DNA of 64,000 bases, from positions 170,372-234,371 of the forward strand of contig NZ_JACJSC010000006.1 of assembly GCF_014697575.1 (NCBI RefSeq), given 5' to 3'. This document shows, one piece after another, positions 35,472 to 45,736 of the stretch (position 1 is its first letter; every line of letters begins with the position of its first letter). The stretch comes from Planktothrix sp. FACHB-1365 (lineage in GTDB: Bacteria; Cyanobacteriota; Cyanobacteriia; Cyanobacteriales; Microcoleaceae). Under the pieces are notes generated by a model. The model was not told the origin of the DNA. It saw nothing but the letters and a program-made list of their open reading frames with translations, and did no database searches. The translations under genes were made by a program, and so were the position numbers.

Positions 35472-36140
35472 TTACATTCGATGAAGATGGACTCCATTAA
35501 CCGTTTTGCTAATATCACTTAGGGTTTCTTGAATCCCTTTTTCTTTGCGTTCACTGTAACGGTCTGTGAGATAATCCACCTGATCTCGTAGTAATACCGT
35601 AAATTTGTAAAGCTCCTCCATAACATCAACAACCCGATCTCGATAAGGGGAATCTTTCATCGTCCCGTCTTCGTTAAATTCTTGGTAAGCTTTAGCCACT
35701 GAAGATTGATTGGGAATGGTGAACATTCGCATCCAACGACCTAAAATTCTCAGGGTATTAACAGCATTAAAAGACTGGGAACCCCCACTCACTTGCATCA
35801 CCGCTAATGTTCTCCCCTGAGTGGGTCTAACAGCCCCAATATTGAGCGGAATCCAATCAATTTGATTTTTCATAATCCCACTGATTTGACCATGCAATTC
35901 TGGACTTGACCAGACCTGTCCCTCAGACCACAAACTCAGTTCACGTAACTCCTGAACTTTAGGGTGAGTATCCGGTACACTTCCATAAATCGGTAATTCT
36001 CGCGGGTTAAAAAACCTGACTTCTGCACCCAATTCTTGAATAATTCGGGCAGCTTCTTCTGCTAATAAACGACTATAGGAACGCTCTCGCAAAGAACCGT
36101 ATAAGAACAGAATTCGGGGTGGATGATCAAATTGACTCAT
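35472..36140 (-). CDS. arsH: Arsenical resistance NADPH-flavoprotein ArsH
   Basis: ArsH is an FMN-binding NADPH oxidoreductase linked to resistance to organoarsenicals and to oxidative stress. The FMN loop [12 protein letters not shown] near residue 13, [26 protein letters not shown] and [17 protein letters not shown] are all family blocks. Length of 222 is normal. The gene starts four bases after the acr3 stop, so the two are coupled. Confidence 0.93.
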   Translation of the reverse strand: MSQFDHPPRILFLYGSLRERSYSRLLAEEAARIIQELGAEVRFFNPRELPIYGSVPDTHPKVQELRELSLWSEGQVWSSPELHGQISGIMKNQIDWIPLNIGAVRPTQGRTLAVMQVSGGSQSFNAVNTLRILGRWMRMFTIPNQSSVAKAYQEFNEDGTMKDSPYRDRVVDVMEELYKFTVLLRDQVDYLTDRYSERKEKGIQETLSDISKTVNGVHLHRM

Positions 36141-36144
36141 TGAT

Positions 36145-37293
36145 TTAGACCTTTAAGCAACGAGGATCAAATAAGCTGGCTTTTTCCGGTTCTCTGGGAA
36201 ACCAAAAGGCTGTTTTTTTACAAATTTCGACCAACATTAACATCACAGGAACCTCAATTAATACCCCCACAACCGTTGCTAAAGCCGCGCCAGAATTTAA
36301 ACCAAATAAGGTTACGGCTGTGGCGATCGCAACTTCAAAATGATTACTCGCCCCAATTAATGCAGCAGGTGCGGCATCTTCATAGGACAGTTTCAATTTT
36401 AAAGCAGCCACATAGCTAATCAGAAAGATAAAATTGGTTTGGATGAATAACGGAACTGCAATCAACACAATATGCAAAGGATTATTAACAATTAATTCTC
36501 CTTTAAAAGCAAACAGTAAAACCAAAGTCATCAAGAGTGCAGAGATAGCAATGGGGCTTAAATAGTGCAGAAACTTTTGTTCAAACCATTGCTTACCCTT
36601 ATTTTTTAAAATCCAATATCGGCTATACATTCCCGCAGCTAAAGGTAATCCCACATAAATTACAACCGATAAAAAAATCGTTAGCCAAGGAACGGTTAAA
36701 TCGTTTGCTGCGAGTAACCAACGCCCTAACGGAGCATATAAAAATAACATCGCTAAGGAATTAACCGCCACCATCACTAAGGTATGACCTTGATTTCCAT
36801 AACACAGATAACCCCACATCAAAACCATCGCGGTACAGGGTGCAATTCCTAATAAAATCGTTCCCGCAATATAGGAATTTGCTAAGGAAACTTCCTGTCC
36901 TCGGATCAGTTCTGTTCCTGTTAAAAGAGGGCGGAATAACCAGCCTAAAAAGAATTGAGCAAACACCACCATTGTAAAGGGTTTAATTAACCAATTAACC
37001 ACTAAAGTGAGTAATACGGGTTTGGGGGCACGGATGGCATTTGCAGCCTGGGTAAAATCAATTTTTACCATGATGGGATACATCATAAAAAACAGGCAAA
37101 TGGCAATGGGAATCGAAATTTGATAGACACTCATCGAGTCCAACGTAACGGCAACTCCGGGGAATAAACGCCCTAAAATAATGCCGCCAATAATACATAA
37201 AAACACCCAAACCGTTAGGTATTTTTCAAAACGACTGAGTTTACCTCCGGCTTGTACCGCCGATGAATTAACTTGAGGGGAATTTCTACTCAT
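36145..37293 (-). CDS. acr3: Arsenite efflux transporter, ACR3 family
   Basis: This permease of ten membrane helices exports arsenite produced by Ars[16 protein letters not shown] contains the functional cysteine of ACR3, and [19 protein letters not shown] near residue 318 is the second signature. 382 residues, usual for ACR3. The N-terminal 20 residues are a polar lead. No ATPase (ArsA) is present, so export depends on the membrane potential. Confidence 0.93.
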   Translation of the reverse strand: MSRNSPQVNSSAVQAGGKLSRFEKYLTVWVFLCIIGGIILGRLFPGVAVTLDSMSVYQISIPIAICLFFMMYPIMVKIDFTQAANAIRAPKPVLLTLVVNWLIKPFTMVVFAQFFLGWLFRPLLTGTELIRGQEVSLANSYIAGTILLGIAPCTAMVLMWGYLCYGNQGHTLVMVAVNSLAMLFLYAPLGRWLLAANDLTVPWLTIFLSVVIYVGLPLAAGMYSRYWILKNKGKQWFEQKFLHYLSPIAISALLMTLVLLFAFKGELIVNNPLHIVLIAVPLFIQTNFIFLISYVAALKLKLSYEDAAPAALIGASNHFEVAIATAVTLFGLNSGAALATVVGVLIEVPVMLMLVEICKKTAFWFPREPEKASLFDPRCLKV

Positions 37294-37310
37294 TAAACCT
37301 CCTTAAAAAT

Positions 37311-38345
37311 TTAGTATTCTGATCGTTTTGTTAACACTTCATCGAGGGTTAAGTTAAACTCCGATGTTCCCCCAAATACCGTCCCCACTTTGGTTTTATG
37401 AAAGTTACGATAGAGTTTGGTGTAGTCATCAGGATCAAAGGCAATATAACCGACATTTTGAACGACTTTAGGCGCTTTTTGCATATAGAAATCCAGAAAA
37501 TCATTCATGGCTGGGTTATTTTGAGCAGTAACCGCATTAACATAGATAAATAAGGGCCGAGCTAGGGGTCGATATTTCTCGGCTTCCGTTGCATTGGCTG
37601 AGGGTTTTATCGGCCCAGAACCTTTTTGATTATCAACGGCTAATGCTTTTAAATCTCCAGGTCTTTCTTGATAATAAGCATAGCCAAAATAACCGAGTCC
37701 ATTGGGGTCATTCATCACTCCCTGTGCAATAATTTCGTCATCTTCACTGGCTTGATAATCGCTTCGGCTTGCGCCTTCTTCCCCAACAATAGCGGCGGTA
37801 AAATAATCAAAGGTTCCTGAATCTTTACCGGGGCCATAGAGATTAATCGGTTGGTTTGGCCAGGACGCTCGAATTTGATTCCAAGTTTTAATTTTTCCGT
37901 CTGCTTGAGGTTCCCAAAGTTTCTTTAACTCCGCAACGGTAATATCATTAGCCCAGGTATTTTTAGGATTAACTACAATTGTCAAAGCATCAAAAGCAAC
38001 AGGTAATTCAAGATAAGAAATATTGTTTTTTTTACAAACTTCAATTTCTTCTTTTAAAATAGGTCGAGAAGCATTACTGATGTCGGTTTCTCCAGCACAA
38101 AATTTTCTAAAGCCACCTCCTGTTCCTGAAAAATCAACCTTTACATCCAGAGCAGAACGGCTCTGAGCATTGTATTCTTTAACAATGGTCTTAGTAATGG
38201 GATAGACGGTACTAGAACCATCAATATGAATGGCTTTTGTCTGTTTGGTCTGACCTGGACTGCACGCCAGAAGCAGGGTAGAAGTCCCAACAGCTAAAGC
38301 TAAGGTTTTCAGAGAACTGGGCAATTTTGATAGTCTAGCAGTCAT
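37311..38345 (-). CDS. pstS: PstS/SphX-family periplasmic oxyanion-binding lipoprotein in ars operon
   Basis: A lipobox LLAC ends the signal at about residue 28, so the mature protein is a lipoprotein. The phosphate-binding blocks [33 protein letters not shown] and [12 protein letters not shown] are those of PstS and cyanobacterial SphX. It is the first gene of the ars operon, 17 bases before acr3, and the ArsR-like operator stands in its promoter. It may help scavenge phosphate in preference to arsenate, or bind arsenate; both are inference. No pstCAB genes lie here. Confidence 0.85.
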   Translation of the reverse strand: MTARLSKLPSSLKTLALAVGTSTLLLACSPGQTKQTKAIHIDGSSTVYPITKTIVKEYNAQSRSALDVKVDFSGTGGGFRKFCAGETDISNASRPILKEEIEVCKKNNISYLELPVAFDALTIVVNPKNTWANDITVAELKKLWEPQADGKIKTWNQIRASWPNQPINLYGPGKDSGTFDYFTAAIVGEEGASRSDYQASEDDEIIAQGVMNDPNGLGYFGYAYYQERPGDLKALAVDNQKGSGPIKPSANATEAEKYRPLARPLFIYVNAVTAQNNPAMNDFLDFYMQKAPKVVQNVGYIAFDPDDYTKLYRNFHKTKVGTVFGGTSEFNLTLDEVLTKRSEY

Positions 38346-38386
38346 AAAGTATCCCCTGTGACAGTTAGAGTTAGGGATATTAAAAT

Positions 38387-38408
38387 CATATCAAGTTTTT
38401 TTGATATG
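38387..38408 (-). promoter_or_regulatory. ArsR/SmtB-type operator of the ars operon
   Basis: CATATCAA and TTGATATG are perfect 8-base arms separated by six bases, 42 bases upstream of the pstS-like start. The core ATCAA-N6-TTGAT agrees with ArsR-family operators. No arsR gene is in the window, so the repressor would act from elsewhere, as in Synechocystis. Confidence 0.7.
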
Positions 38409-38528
38409 TCAAGTCAAAAAAAGGTTAAAAATCTTTTAGAACCCCTAAAGATGCTGAATAAGCCTGAGTAAGATGAGGAAAATTGTTATTGCTAATTTCC
38501 CTTAATCATCTAATCTTTGATTAATTGA

Positions 38529-39203
38529 TTAAAACTTGGGTAACTGCCATAATTCCGGTTGAAATTCACTCAGAGAATTGAGAATTTGATCCGCTTCTTG
38601 ATAAAGAGATTGATCCATATCTGATGCGGGAACAGCAACTACTGACATTCCTGCCGCTTTCGCTGCGGAAACCCCTGCTAAAGCATCTTCAAAGACTAAA
38701 CAGTTTTCAGGTTTTGCCCCTAAACGTTGAGCAACTAATAGGAAAATATCGGGGGCAGGTTTACCATTTTTGAGTTCAGGATCATCCCCCCGAACAATTT
38801 CTTGAAATAGAGAAAACCAGCCTTGATGACTTTGGGTTTTAGCCGTAAACGGACGAGTTCCTGAACTGGTGGCAACCGCTTGCGGAATGTTATGAAAAGC
38901 GAGATGTTGAGTCAGATGAACTGCTCCGTCTAAGGGCAAAACATGGGGGTATAATTCATAAATAATTGCGTCTTTTTGTTTTAGAAATTCTTCAACGCTG
39001 AGAGATAAATCTAACTCTTGAATCAGAAGTTTTGCTGAATCATGGGATTTTCTGCCCCTAACTTTGCAACTCAAACTATGTTCAATCGTTTTCCCATAAC
39101 GGTGAGCGACGATTTGATTTACTCTAGCATGAAGGGGTTCTGTGTCTAACAGTAGACCATCTAGGTCGTAAATAACGTGAGTAATTTTTTTAAAGTTAGG
39201 CAT
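38529..39203 (-). CDS. HAD-family phosphatase (beta-phosphoglucomutase-like)
   Basis: 224 residues. Motif I IYDLDGLLLDTEP near residue 10 has the nucleophile and acid aspartates, motif II is ATSSGT, motif III is the lysine in NGKPAPDIFL, and motif IV is VFEDALAGVSAAKAAGM. The cap domain between residues 20 and 85 is the small helical type. Similar proteins are pseudouridine-5'-phosphatases or sugar phosphatases; the substrate cannot be read from sequence. Transcribed alone, downstream of the ars operator on the other side. Confidence 0.85.
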   Translation of the reverse strand: MPNFKKITHVIYDLDGLLLDTEPLHARVNQIVAHRYGKTIEHSLSCKVRGRKSHDSAKLLIQELDLSLSVEEFLKQKDAIIYELYPHVLPLDGAVHLTQHLAFHNIPQAVATSSGTRPFTAKTQSHQGWFSLFQEIVRGDDPELKNGKPAPDIFLLVAQRLGAKPENCLVFEDALAGVSAAKAAGMSVVAVPASDMDQSLYQEADQILNSLSEFQPELWQLPKF

Positions 39204-39333
39204 TGGTGTATGGATAAAGCGTTAAAGTTATTATGAAGGAAATTGATCCATAAATCAAGTCTCAGGATAGGCGGAAATCCTAGAGATAGATTAAGGATAA
39301 AAATCAAGAAAAGTTGAACTTAACACTTTTCCC

Positions 39334-39882
39334 TTATGTTTTTAACAGCCAAGATTGATGACAAGTCCAGGACTGGTCAAGATGTCTTTGATAAAACCTT
39401 AATTCCCAATCTACTTGAGCTTGGGGATTAATTCTAATTTGAGCTAGATGTTTTAATTGTTCAGCGTGTTCGGGTTGAAATTCATAGGCTAAACTCAAAT
39501 GCAGCCAAGTTTTTAATCGTAAGGCTTCAAGACGAGTGGGTGAATTTGCTAATTGAGCAAAATGAATCATTAGAGAGGGAATTCCTTCGGTTTTTAATTC
39601 TAAACCATACCAATGAGTTTGAAAGGTCATTTTGATGACATCAAGTTTAAGCGGTGTTGCAGTTGATTTTGCAGTATTGTAAGCCGTTTCCAATGCTTGA
39701 ATATACAAATTAATTGATGATATTTCATCGTTAAAAAATCCGGTTAAGGTACAATGGGGCATATAATTATGGGCTGCATTAAAGCCGCATAAATCTAAAC
39801 TTTCTTGATAAAATGCTTGAATTTGTCCAGCTAATTCACCTTGAGGACAAGCATAAACAATAAATTGACTTGATGACATCAT
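39334..39882 (-). CDS. 2H phosphoesterase superfamily protein
   Basis: 182 residues with the two H-x-T/S motifs of the 2H fold: PHCTLTGFF at about 42 and LHLSLAYEF at about 127. This places it near 2'-5' RNA ligase (LigT/ThpR) and cyclic phosphodiesterases. The second motif HLS is a common variant. The natural substrate is unknown. The gene is isolated, 130 bases beyond the HAD gene. Confidence 0.72.
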   Translation of the reverse strand: MMSSSQFIVYACPQGELAGQIQAFYQESLDLCGFNAAHNYMPHCTLTGFFNDEISSINLYIQALETAYNTAKSTATPLKLDVIKMTFQTHWYGLELKTEGIPSLMIHFAQLANSPTRLEALRLKTWLHLSLAYEFQPEHAEQLKHLAQIRINPQAQVDWELRFYQRHLDQSWTCHQSWLLKT

Positions 39883-40224
39883 ATTTTTGATTAAGCAACG
39901 TGTTTAAATTGATCGCCATCTAACTCGATAAAAACCGATTCAAATTCTATTTGCTTTTCTAATAATAGAAGTCAAACTCGCTGGGTATTGATTGAAAAGG
40001 GAGTATGGTATAACTTTAACATGATGAATGTGTCCTAAAACAAATCATAGAACTATTATAAACCCCTTGATGAAATTATTCTCATTAGTACCGGATTGTT
40101 ATTAAAGTCTAGGGATCGGTAAAAAATTAGATAATTTGATGACAACACGCTAACAGATGCTAAGATTATTAAAGACATCTTTATCAGTCTAACCCCCGAC
40201 TCTTTATTTAATTGCTGATTTGGA
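39883..40224. other. Gene-free spacer with divergent promoters
   Basis: A/T-rich spacer between the 2H gene and the GntR regulator, which are divergent. No repeat or RNA was recognised; it should hold both promoters. Confidence 0.4.
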
Positions 40225-40953
40225 ATGAGCCTTAATCCTGTCCCGATTCACCTTCAAGTTGCTGAACGAATTCGACACAACATTAAACAAGGAATTTATC
40301 GAGTTGGAGAGCAATTACCTCAAGAAAGTTTATTAAGTCAATGTTTTAATGTGAATCGTCATATTATCAGACGGGCGATCGCTTGTTTAAAAAGTGAAGG
40401 CGTGTTAAATATCGAACCAGGGCGAGGAATTTTTGTGACCAAGAAACCGATTATTTATCCTCTAGGGAAACGAGTCCGTTATAATGAAATTCTGATTAAT
40501 CAAGGCTTAGAACCTAGTTTCCAATTGTTAAAATGTATAGAAATTAAAGCGGATCTTTTAGTGGCTAATCATTTAGAAATTCTCGTGGGAGAATCCGTTG
40601 CTTGGATTGAACGTTTAATGTTTGCCAATAATGTACCGATTTCTATTACAAGTAGCTATTTTCCCCTAGACTATTTTCCGAATTTGTTAGCCTATGAAGC
40701 CCAAATGTGGTCAATTTCCCGACTCCTGAGAGAAATCTATGGCTGTGATCATTTACGGCGGAATACGTGGATTTCTTCTCGCCTTGTTGATGCTGACGAT
40801 GCTCAATTATTGCACATATCAACAACCAGTTCTATTTTACGAGTTGAATCAATTAATGTCGATCAACATAATCATATTATTGAGTATGGAATTACCCGCT
40901 TTCGAGGGGATCAAATCGAACTAGGTTTAGGATCTCAATGTTTTCCCCTATAA
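40225..40953 (+). CDS. GntR-family regulator, HutC/PhnF type
   Basis: 242 residues. Residues 1-72 are a GntR winged helix (VAERIRHNIKQGIYRVGEQL, then GRGIFV). Residues 90-242 form the UTRA effector domain of the HutC/PhnF subgroup, with YNEILINQGLEP and ERLMFANNVPISI. PhnF-type regulators control phosphonate uptake and lysis, but no phn gene is seen within the window. The next gene is 300 bases downstream and unrelated. Confidence 0.75.
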   Translation: MSLNPVPIHLQVAERIRHNIKQGIYRVGEQLPQESLLSQCFNVNRHIIRRAIACLKSEGVLNIEPGRGIFVTKKPIIYPLGKRVRYNEILINQGLEPSFQLLKCIEIKADLLVANHLEILVGESVAWIERLMFANNVPISITSSYFPLDYFPNLLAYEAQMWSISRLLREIYGCDHLRRNTWISSRLVDADDAQLLHISTTSSILRVESINVDQHNHIIEYGITRFRGDQIELGLGSQCFPL

Positions 40954-41249
40954 CATTATTATATTAATATTAAGTTTATTTACAGTAATTTCCCAGCCTC
41001 AATCGGGGTACATGATAAAGGTTTTAAGTTAAATTTAAGTTAAAATAGTTTAATTTGGGGTAAAAATTAAAACTTGATCAACAAAATATTATTTTTATTG
41101 AGAAAAAATAATATTTGTAAAATTAATTTAAAATTAAGCTTTGGATTTTACACAAAACCCCCTTGACTTTGAGCCAGTTTTTATCTATGATTAAAACTTA
41201 ATTGTTAAACAAACAAAACAATTAAAATTAGCAGTGTTTGGATACAAAG
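40954..41249. other. A/T-rich spacer
   Basis: Very A/T-rich DNA with several A and T runs, between the regulator and the DUF7219 gene. It probably carries a terminator and a promoter, but nothing specific was identified. Confidence 0.35.
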
Positions 41250-41465
41250 ATGAGACTAACTCCAGATTTTTCTGCTCAAACTCAGGTTGATCATTGGGAG
41301 ACTCAGGTGCCTTGTGTATCGGATCAATCTCAATTGGAAGCGTTTGCTACTGATCTCACTCAAATCTTTAGCTTAGAAACCGATGGAAGACTGTCTCCAA
41401 AGCAAGCCTATAGCCAGATTAAAACCTTGATGACTAAATTAAAAACCCAGGTGGTAGGAGACTAA
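41250..41465 (+). CDS. Small DUF7219-like protein
   Basis: 71 residues from the ATG at 41250; an in-frame TTG at 41238 adds four. The block LEAFATDLTQIFSLETDGRL and SPKQAYSQIKTLMTKLK resembles DUF7219, a small acidic cyanobacterial family of unknown function, in which this helical pair is the conserved part. The CHAD gene begins 131 bases downstream. Confidence 0.6.
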   Translation: MRLTPDFSAQTQVDHWETQVPCVSDQSQLEAFATDLTQIFSLETDGRLSPKQAYSQIKTLMTKLKTQVVGD

Positions 41466-41596
41466 ACTGAATTTTAGAAACCTGATTACAGATGAAGAGT
41501 TATAAATTTTGATCAGGAAGATCAGTTCTACTTTTCGTGCGATAGATTGCAGAATAAGACCAGTACAATAAAGATTAGAACCCGTATATTTTTAAA

Positions 41597-42583
41597 ATGG
41601 AAATCAATACTCATCCTCAAACCCAAACTTTAGGATATTGGGCTGTAAAAGCGATTCAAAAACATCTGGAAAAAGTCATAAGTCATGAATCTGATGTTTT
41701 AAAAGATGATGATCCTGAAGAACTCCATCAAATGCGGGTGGGAATGCGACGGTTACGTTCAGCAATTGTTGGCTTTGCTCCAGTTTTAGACTTACCCGAA
41801 TCGGCTGAAGATGAAAAAATAGGTAAGATTGCGCGGCGTTTGGGGAAGTTACGAGATTTAGACGTATTATTAGAAACCTTACAAAACCATTATTATCCCC
41901 ATTTACCGCCATCAGAACAAGAAACCCTAGATAAAATATTAATGAGTTGGGTGAAACAACGTCACAAAGCCTTTCGAGTTGTGGAATGGGTCTTAGACCA
42001 TAAAACCTATAAAAACTTGAAAGAAGATTTACAAAATTGGATCAAAGAACCTTGTTTTACCCCTCTGGAAAAGCTACCCATTGATGAAGTTCTCCCCGAT
42101 TTATTACTCCCCCAAATCAGTGAGTTATTCTTACATCCTGGTTGGCAAGTGGGTGAAGATCAAGTTAACCCTATTTCTTTGGAAACTTTAGAAGAAATTT
42201 TAAATAAACAGGGAAAATCTTTGCATAGCTTAAGAAAGCAAGTTAAACGAGTGCGTTATCAAATGAATTTATTTACGGATTTCTATTCTTCTACCTATTC
42301 TAACTATTTAGAAGATATAAAAGCGATTCAGGAGTGTTTAGGTGATATTCAAGATAGCATGGTTTTAGGAGAAAAAATAGCTGAAGAAATACCCTTCAAA
42401 ATTAACTCTAAACTCCCGACTTTTATGGGTTTATTAGCCCAAAATCGTTATGAATCTTGGCAAAAATGGGAACAATTGCAACGTCAGTATTTAAAGCCAA
42501 AAACTCGTTATCAATTTCGCTCAGAATTGCTGCATCCTGTTACAGAAACAGGAACCCATAAAGATGAGAAGGAGGAAGAATAA
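41597..42583 (+). CDS. CHAD domain protein
   Basis: 328 residues, all helical with conserved basic and histidine residues: DPEELHQMRVGMRRLRSAI near residue 38, LGKLRDLDVLLETL near 83, and SLHSLRKQVKRVRYQMNLF near 215. CHAD domains bind inorganic polyphosphate and often associate with polyphosphate granules. No CYTH partner domain is attached or adjacent. The Glu/Lys-rich C-terminus overlaps the terminator hairpin. Confidence 0.88.
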   Translation: MEINTHPQTQTLGYWAVKAIQKHLEKVISHESDVLKDDDPEELHQMRVGMRRLRSAIVGFAPVLDLPESAEDEKIGKIARRLGKLRDLDVLLETLQNHYYPHLPPSEQETLDKILMSWVKQRHKAFRVVEWVLDHKTYKNLKEDLQNWIKEPCFTPLEKLPIDEVLPDLLLPQISELFLHPGWQVGEDQVNPISLETLEEILNKQGKSLHSLRKQVKRVRYQMNLFTDFYSSTYSNYLEDIKAIQECLGDIQDSMVLGEKIAEEIPFKINSKLPTFMGLLAQNRYESWQKWEQLQRQYLKPKTRYQFRSELLHPVTETGTHKDEKEEE

Positions 42584-42596
42584 CCTTCTTCTCATC
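42563..42596. terminator. Bidirectional terminator between CHAD and DUF3352 genes
   Basis: GATGAGAAGGAGG (42563-42575) pairs with CCTTCTTCTCATC (42584-42596), 12 of 13 positions, around an eight-base loop. It overlaps the CHAD stop codon, and the DUF3352 gene ends 14 bases beyond on the other strand. Flanking A and T tracts suit termination in both directions. Confidence 0.6.
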
Positions 42597-42609
42597 TCTA
42601 AAAATAAAT

Positions 42610-44310
42610 TTAAGGTTGAGTTTTAGGTGCAGTCGTCGGTTGGGTTGTTGGGGTTTTAACTTTAACAAAAATATCATAACGACTGGTGCGATCATTTAGA
42701 ATAGCCGTTGTTAATCCAATCGATTGAATCGCATCAATCCAGACCTTTTGCTGAGGGGGAAGTTGGGGTAATGATAAGGTTCTGACATTCGGATCAAACA
42801 CTCGTTCAACATTCATAAAAAAGTTACCATTGTTGGGGTTAAGTCCCATCGGGATACTTTGTTGAAATACCGGGTTAGAGGTAATAGAAACCGAAGGTAA
42901 AGGAACAATTTGATCCGCAACTGATCCCCCCAAAGTAATATAAGCTAAATTCCCATCTAACCAACCCCGAGTTACCACAAATCCCCCAAAGGGAGAAACC
43001 CATTGCATTGCGGGTTGGTCTTTAATTTTAACTTCACTCACCTTAAATTTTTTATTCTTCATCACCTCATCTAATTGGGTAAAGGTTTTATCGGTTGCAT
43101 TGCGATCAGACACTTTTACCATTAATACTAATCCCGCCACAAATCGTTCTAAAGCTCTGGGATTTGGAGTGGATGGAATTAAAGATAAAGCAAATTCTCC
43201 ATTCATCCCCTTGAGAACATCCTTTTCTAATTCCAGTCCCGTTGAAGATTTAAAACTAGAACTCAAAACTTGAGGATTAAACGGTGCTATAGGATTAGCA
43301 TTTGCACCTTGGGTATAATCTTCCCAAACTTGTTTTAAATTACTTCCAGAAACCATCATTAATGTATTTTCTGGAATTTGTTTGAGGATGGCTTGAGCTT
43401 TATTTTCAACGGTAAATTTTTTCTGACTATTGGGTCTTAACCAAGATACAGCTTTAAACCCAACCCCTTGAGATTCTAAATTAATATTAGTTGCTAATCC
43501 TTGATGTTGTTGAACTTGTTCTAAATTTTTCTCAGGAATAGGATTTCGAGAACGGTAAGATGCCACGGTTGTAGCAACGGGAATATTGAGATAAACTTGA
43601 GCAAAGGGATTTCCGGTTTTAATTGTATTCAAAGCCGTCGCATATCCTGGAGTTCTCGCTAAAGAACCTGAACCCCGATAGGTATCAATGGCGCGTTCTG
43701 TTGCATTGGGATCAGTTGTCACCACTAAGAAATCCTGTCCCAAAACCGCAATAGAATAATTTTGTTTGGGATTTCCTTGGGTTTCAATAATATCAATTCC
43801 TCGATAAGATCGTTGAGTTGTTTGACCTTGAGGTAAGGTTTTCGGTTGTGATAATAATTCTTTAGCTTTGGCGGGGTTAGCAATCGGAAATACCATCACC
43901 GTCGCTTGTTGATTTAAGGTTGTAGATGCTTCCGTACTGGGCGGGGTTCCTGATAGTAAACTAGAATTTGGTAAAAAGGCAATCATCACTTCTTTTCCGA
44001 CCCAAGGCTGAATATCTTTCTGATAATCATAGCCATTTTCGGTTAATACCCGATTTTGCCAATCATTTAAGACTTGTTTTAACGTCGCTTGAGATTGGGG
44101 TGTACCATATTGCTTTAATTTGTCCCATTGTTGGCTATCTGTGGACAGAGATACAGCCACCATTGCTTCAGAAGGAACAACATTTGCACCGAGGGGAACA
44201 CCTTCTAAAAATTTACGCGAAACTAAGGTATAGTAAGCGGCAATTCCACCCCCAACAAGCAGTACCGCAACTCCCACCGTTAAAATTAAATTAGGTTTTA
44301 TTTTTTGCAT
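42610..44310 (-). CDS. DUF3352 domain protein, membrane-anchored
   Basis: 566 residues from the ATG that gives MQKIKPN. A single N-terminal helix (about residues 8-27) anchors a large extracytoplasmic domain. VPLGANVVPSEAMVAVSLST, then WVGKEVMIAFLP and the repeated ALSLIP and AYITLGG strands fit DUF3352, a cyanobacterial and actinobacterial family of unknown function. The C-terminal 15 residues are Thr/Pro/Gln-rich. Transcribed with or before CorA, which lies 96 bases upstream on the same strand. Confidence 0.8.
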   Translation of the reverse strand: MQKIKPNLILTVGVAVLLVGGGIAAYYTLVSRKFLEGVPLGANVVPSEAMVAVSLSTDSQQWDKLKQYGTPQSQATLKQVLNDWQNRVLTENGYDYQKDIQPWVGKEVMIAFLPNSSLLSGTPPSTEASTTLNQQATVMVFPIANPAKAKELLSQPKTLPQGQTTQRSYRGIDIIETQGNPKQNYSIAVLGQDFLVVTTDPNATERAIDTYRGSGSLARTPGYATALNTIKTGNPFAQVYLNIPVATTVASYRSRNPIPEKNLEQVQQHQGLATNINLESQGVGFKAVSWLRPNSQKKFTVENKAQAILKQIPENTLMMVSGSNLKQVWEDYTQGANANPIAPFNPQVLSSSFKSSTGLELEKDVLKGMNGEFALSLIPSTPNPRALERFVAGLVLMVKVSDRNATDKTFTQLDEVMKNKKFKVSEVKIKDQPAMQWVSPFGGFVVTRGWLDGNLAYITLGGSVADQIVPLPSVSITSNPVFQQSIPMGLNPNNGNFFMNVERVFDPNVRTLSLPQLPPQQKVWIDAIQSIGLTTAILNDRTSRYDIFVKVKTPTTQPTTAPKTQP

Positions 44311-44406
44311 GATCAATTAGCAACGATGGCTGTAGGCAACCAGTAAACAATAATGATTGAGTATCGAGGGAGATTTTAACCCAGGGGGTTGCACTTTGCA
44401 AATTCA

Positions 44407-45591
44407 TCACCGGATAGACGGGTTTTCATCTTGAGGATTGGAAAAACTATTAAACCAACCTCGTCGCCAGAAGAAAAAGAATAAGGCTAAGGCAATCATA
44501 AACATTAGTCCCAAACAAACCGGATAACCCCAATACCAATTGAGTTCAGGCATATTTAACGGGGAACTATCGGGGTTAAAATTCATTCCGTATACCCCAG
44601 CCACAAAGGTTAGGGGAATAAAAATCGTTGAAATTACGGTGAGTAACTTCATAATTTCATTCATTTTATTGCTCATGGAAGACATATAAATTCCCATTAA
44701 ATCGGAAGATAATTCTCGATAAGTTTCGACCATATCCCGCACTAAAATTGTATGATCATAACAATCTCGTAAGTAAACCCGAACCTCTGGACTAATTAAA
44801 TCACTTCCATCTCGAATTAACACATTAATGGCTTCTCGTTGTGACCAAATAGCTCGTCTGAGGGTAAATAAATCTCGACGAATACTATAAATTTTAGCTA
44901 GATTTTTAGGAACCGGATTAAACACAACCTCGTCTTCTAATTCTTCTAAAATATCTCCATATTCTTCTAAGACAGGGAAAAATCCATCAATAATGGCATC
45001 TAAAATCGCATAAGCTAAATAATCCACTCCTTGTTTGCGAATAATCCCTTGATTATAACGAATGCGATCGCGCACAGGTTGTAAACAATCATATTCTGCT
45101 TCTTCCTGTACCGTTAGCAAATAATTTTTTCCTAAAATAATACTAACTTGTTCTTTATGTAGCGGATCTTCACCGGGCTTAAGCGTTACCATCCAGGCAA
45201 CAATTACCAGTTGACCATCATATTCTACCACTTTCGGACGTTGGGGAACATTCACCACATCTTCTAAGGCAATGGGATGTAAATTAAATACCTTCGCCAT
45301 GCGTTCCCAAGTGTCTTGATTTCCTAACCCTAAAATATCTAACCAAGAAACAGAATGAGTATCTAAATAAGGCGCGCATTCTTCCGGTGTCGTTAATTTT
45401 AAACGAGTCGCCATCCCATCATTATAATCAATTAAAACCATTTCAGGTGGCGGATCATCCGCTTCCACATCTAAGGTTCCCGGTGGTGTACCCGGATCAT
45501 CATAAAAATAATCTAAATTTGATTCTTCTTCCTCATCCTCATCTTTTACAGAATCAATCGCGGCTGTTGAAAATTTCATACTATGGATCAT
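44407..45591 (-). CDS. corA: Magnesium/cobalt transporter CorA
   Basis: The CorA pentamer carries Mg2+ (and Co2+) across the inner membrane. A long acidic N-terminal domain (residues 1-320) precedes two membrane helices, with the signature YGMNF at the end of the first. DLMGIYMSSMSNKMNEIMKLLTVISTIFIP is split over the pore helix (residues about 305-335). The N-terminus is unusually acidic (DEDEEEESNLDYFYDD). An in-frame ATG four codons in is an alternative start. Confidence 0.93.
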   Translation of the reverse strand: MIHSMKFSTAAIDSVKDEDEEEESNLDYFYDDPGTPPGTLDVEADDPPPEMVLIDYNDGMATRLKLTTPEECAPYLDTHSVSWLDILGLGNQDTWERMAKVFNLHPIALEDVVNVPQRPKVVEYDGQLVIVAWMVTLKPGEDPLHKEQVSIILGKNYLLTVQEEAEYDCLQPVRDRIRYNQGIIRKQGVDYLAYAILDAIIDGFFPVLEEYGDILEELEDEVVFNPVPKNLAKIYSIRRDLFTLRRAIWSQREAINVLIRDGSDLISPEVRVYLRDCYDHTILVRDMVETYRELSSDLMGIYMSSMSNKMNEIMKLLTVISTIFIPLTFVAGVYGMNFNPDSSPLNMPELNWYWGYPVCLGLMFMIALALFFFFWRRGWFNSFSNPQDENPSIR

Positions 45592-45736
45592 AACCAGTTC
45601 CCCAGAATGTGAATTAAATGGGTTTACAAGTCAAAAAACTAATGCCATTTTATCGATTTTTCTTGAAAATGTAGTACAACAAAACCGGAATTATTTATAT
45701 TTTAACTCAAAATCCTAAAAAAGTTGTGATGATTTT

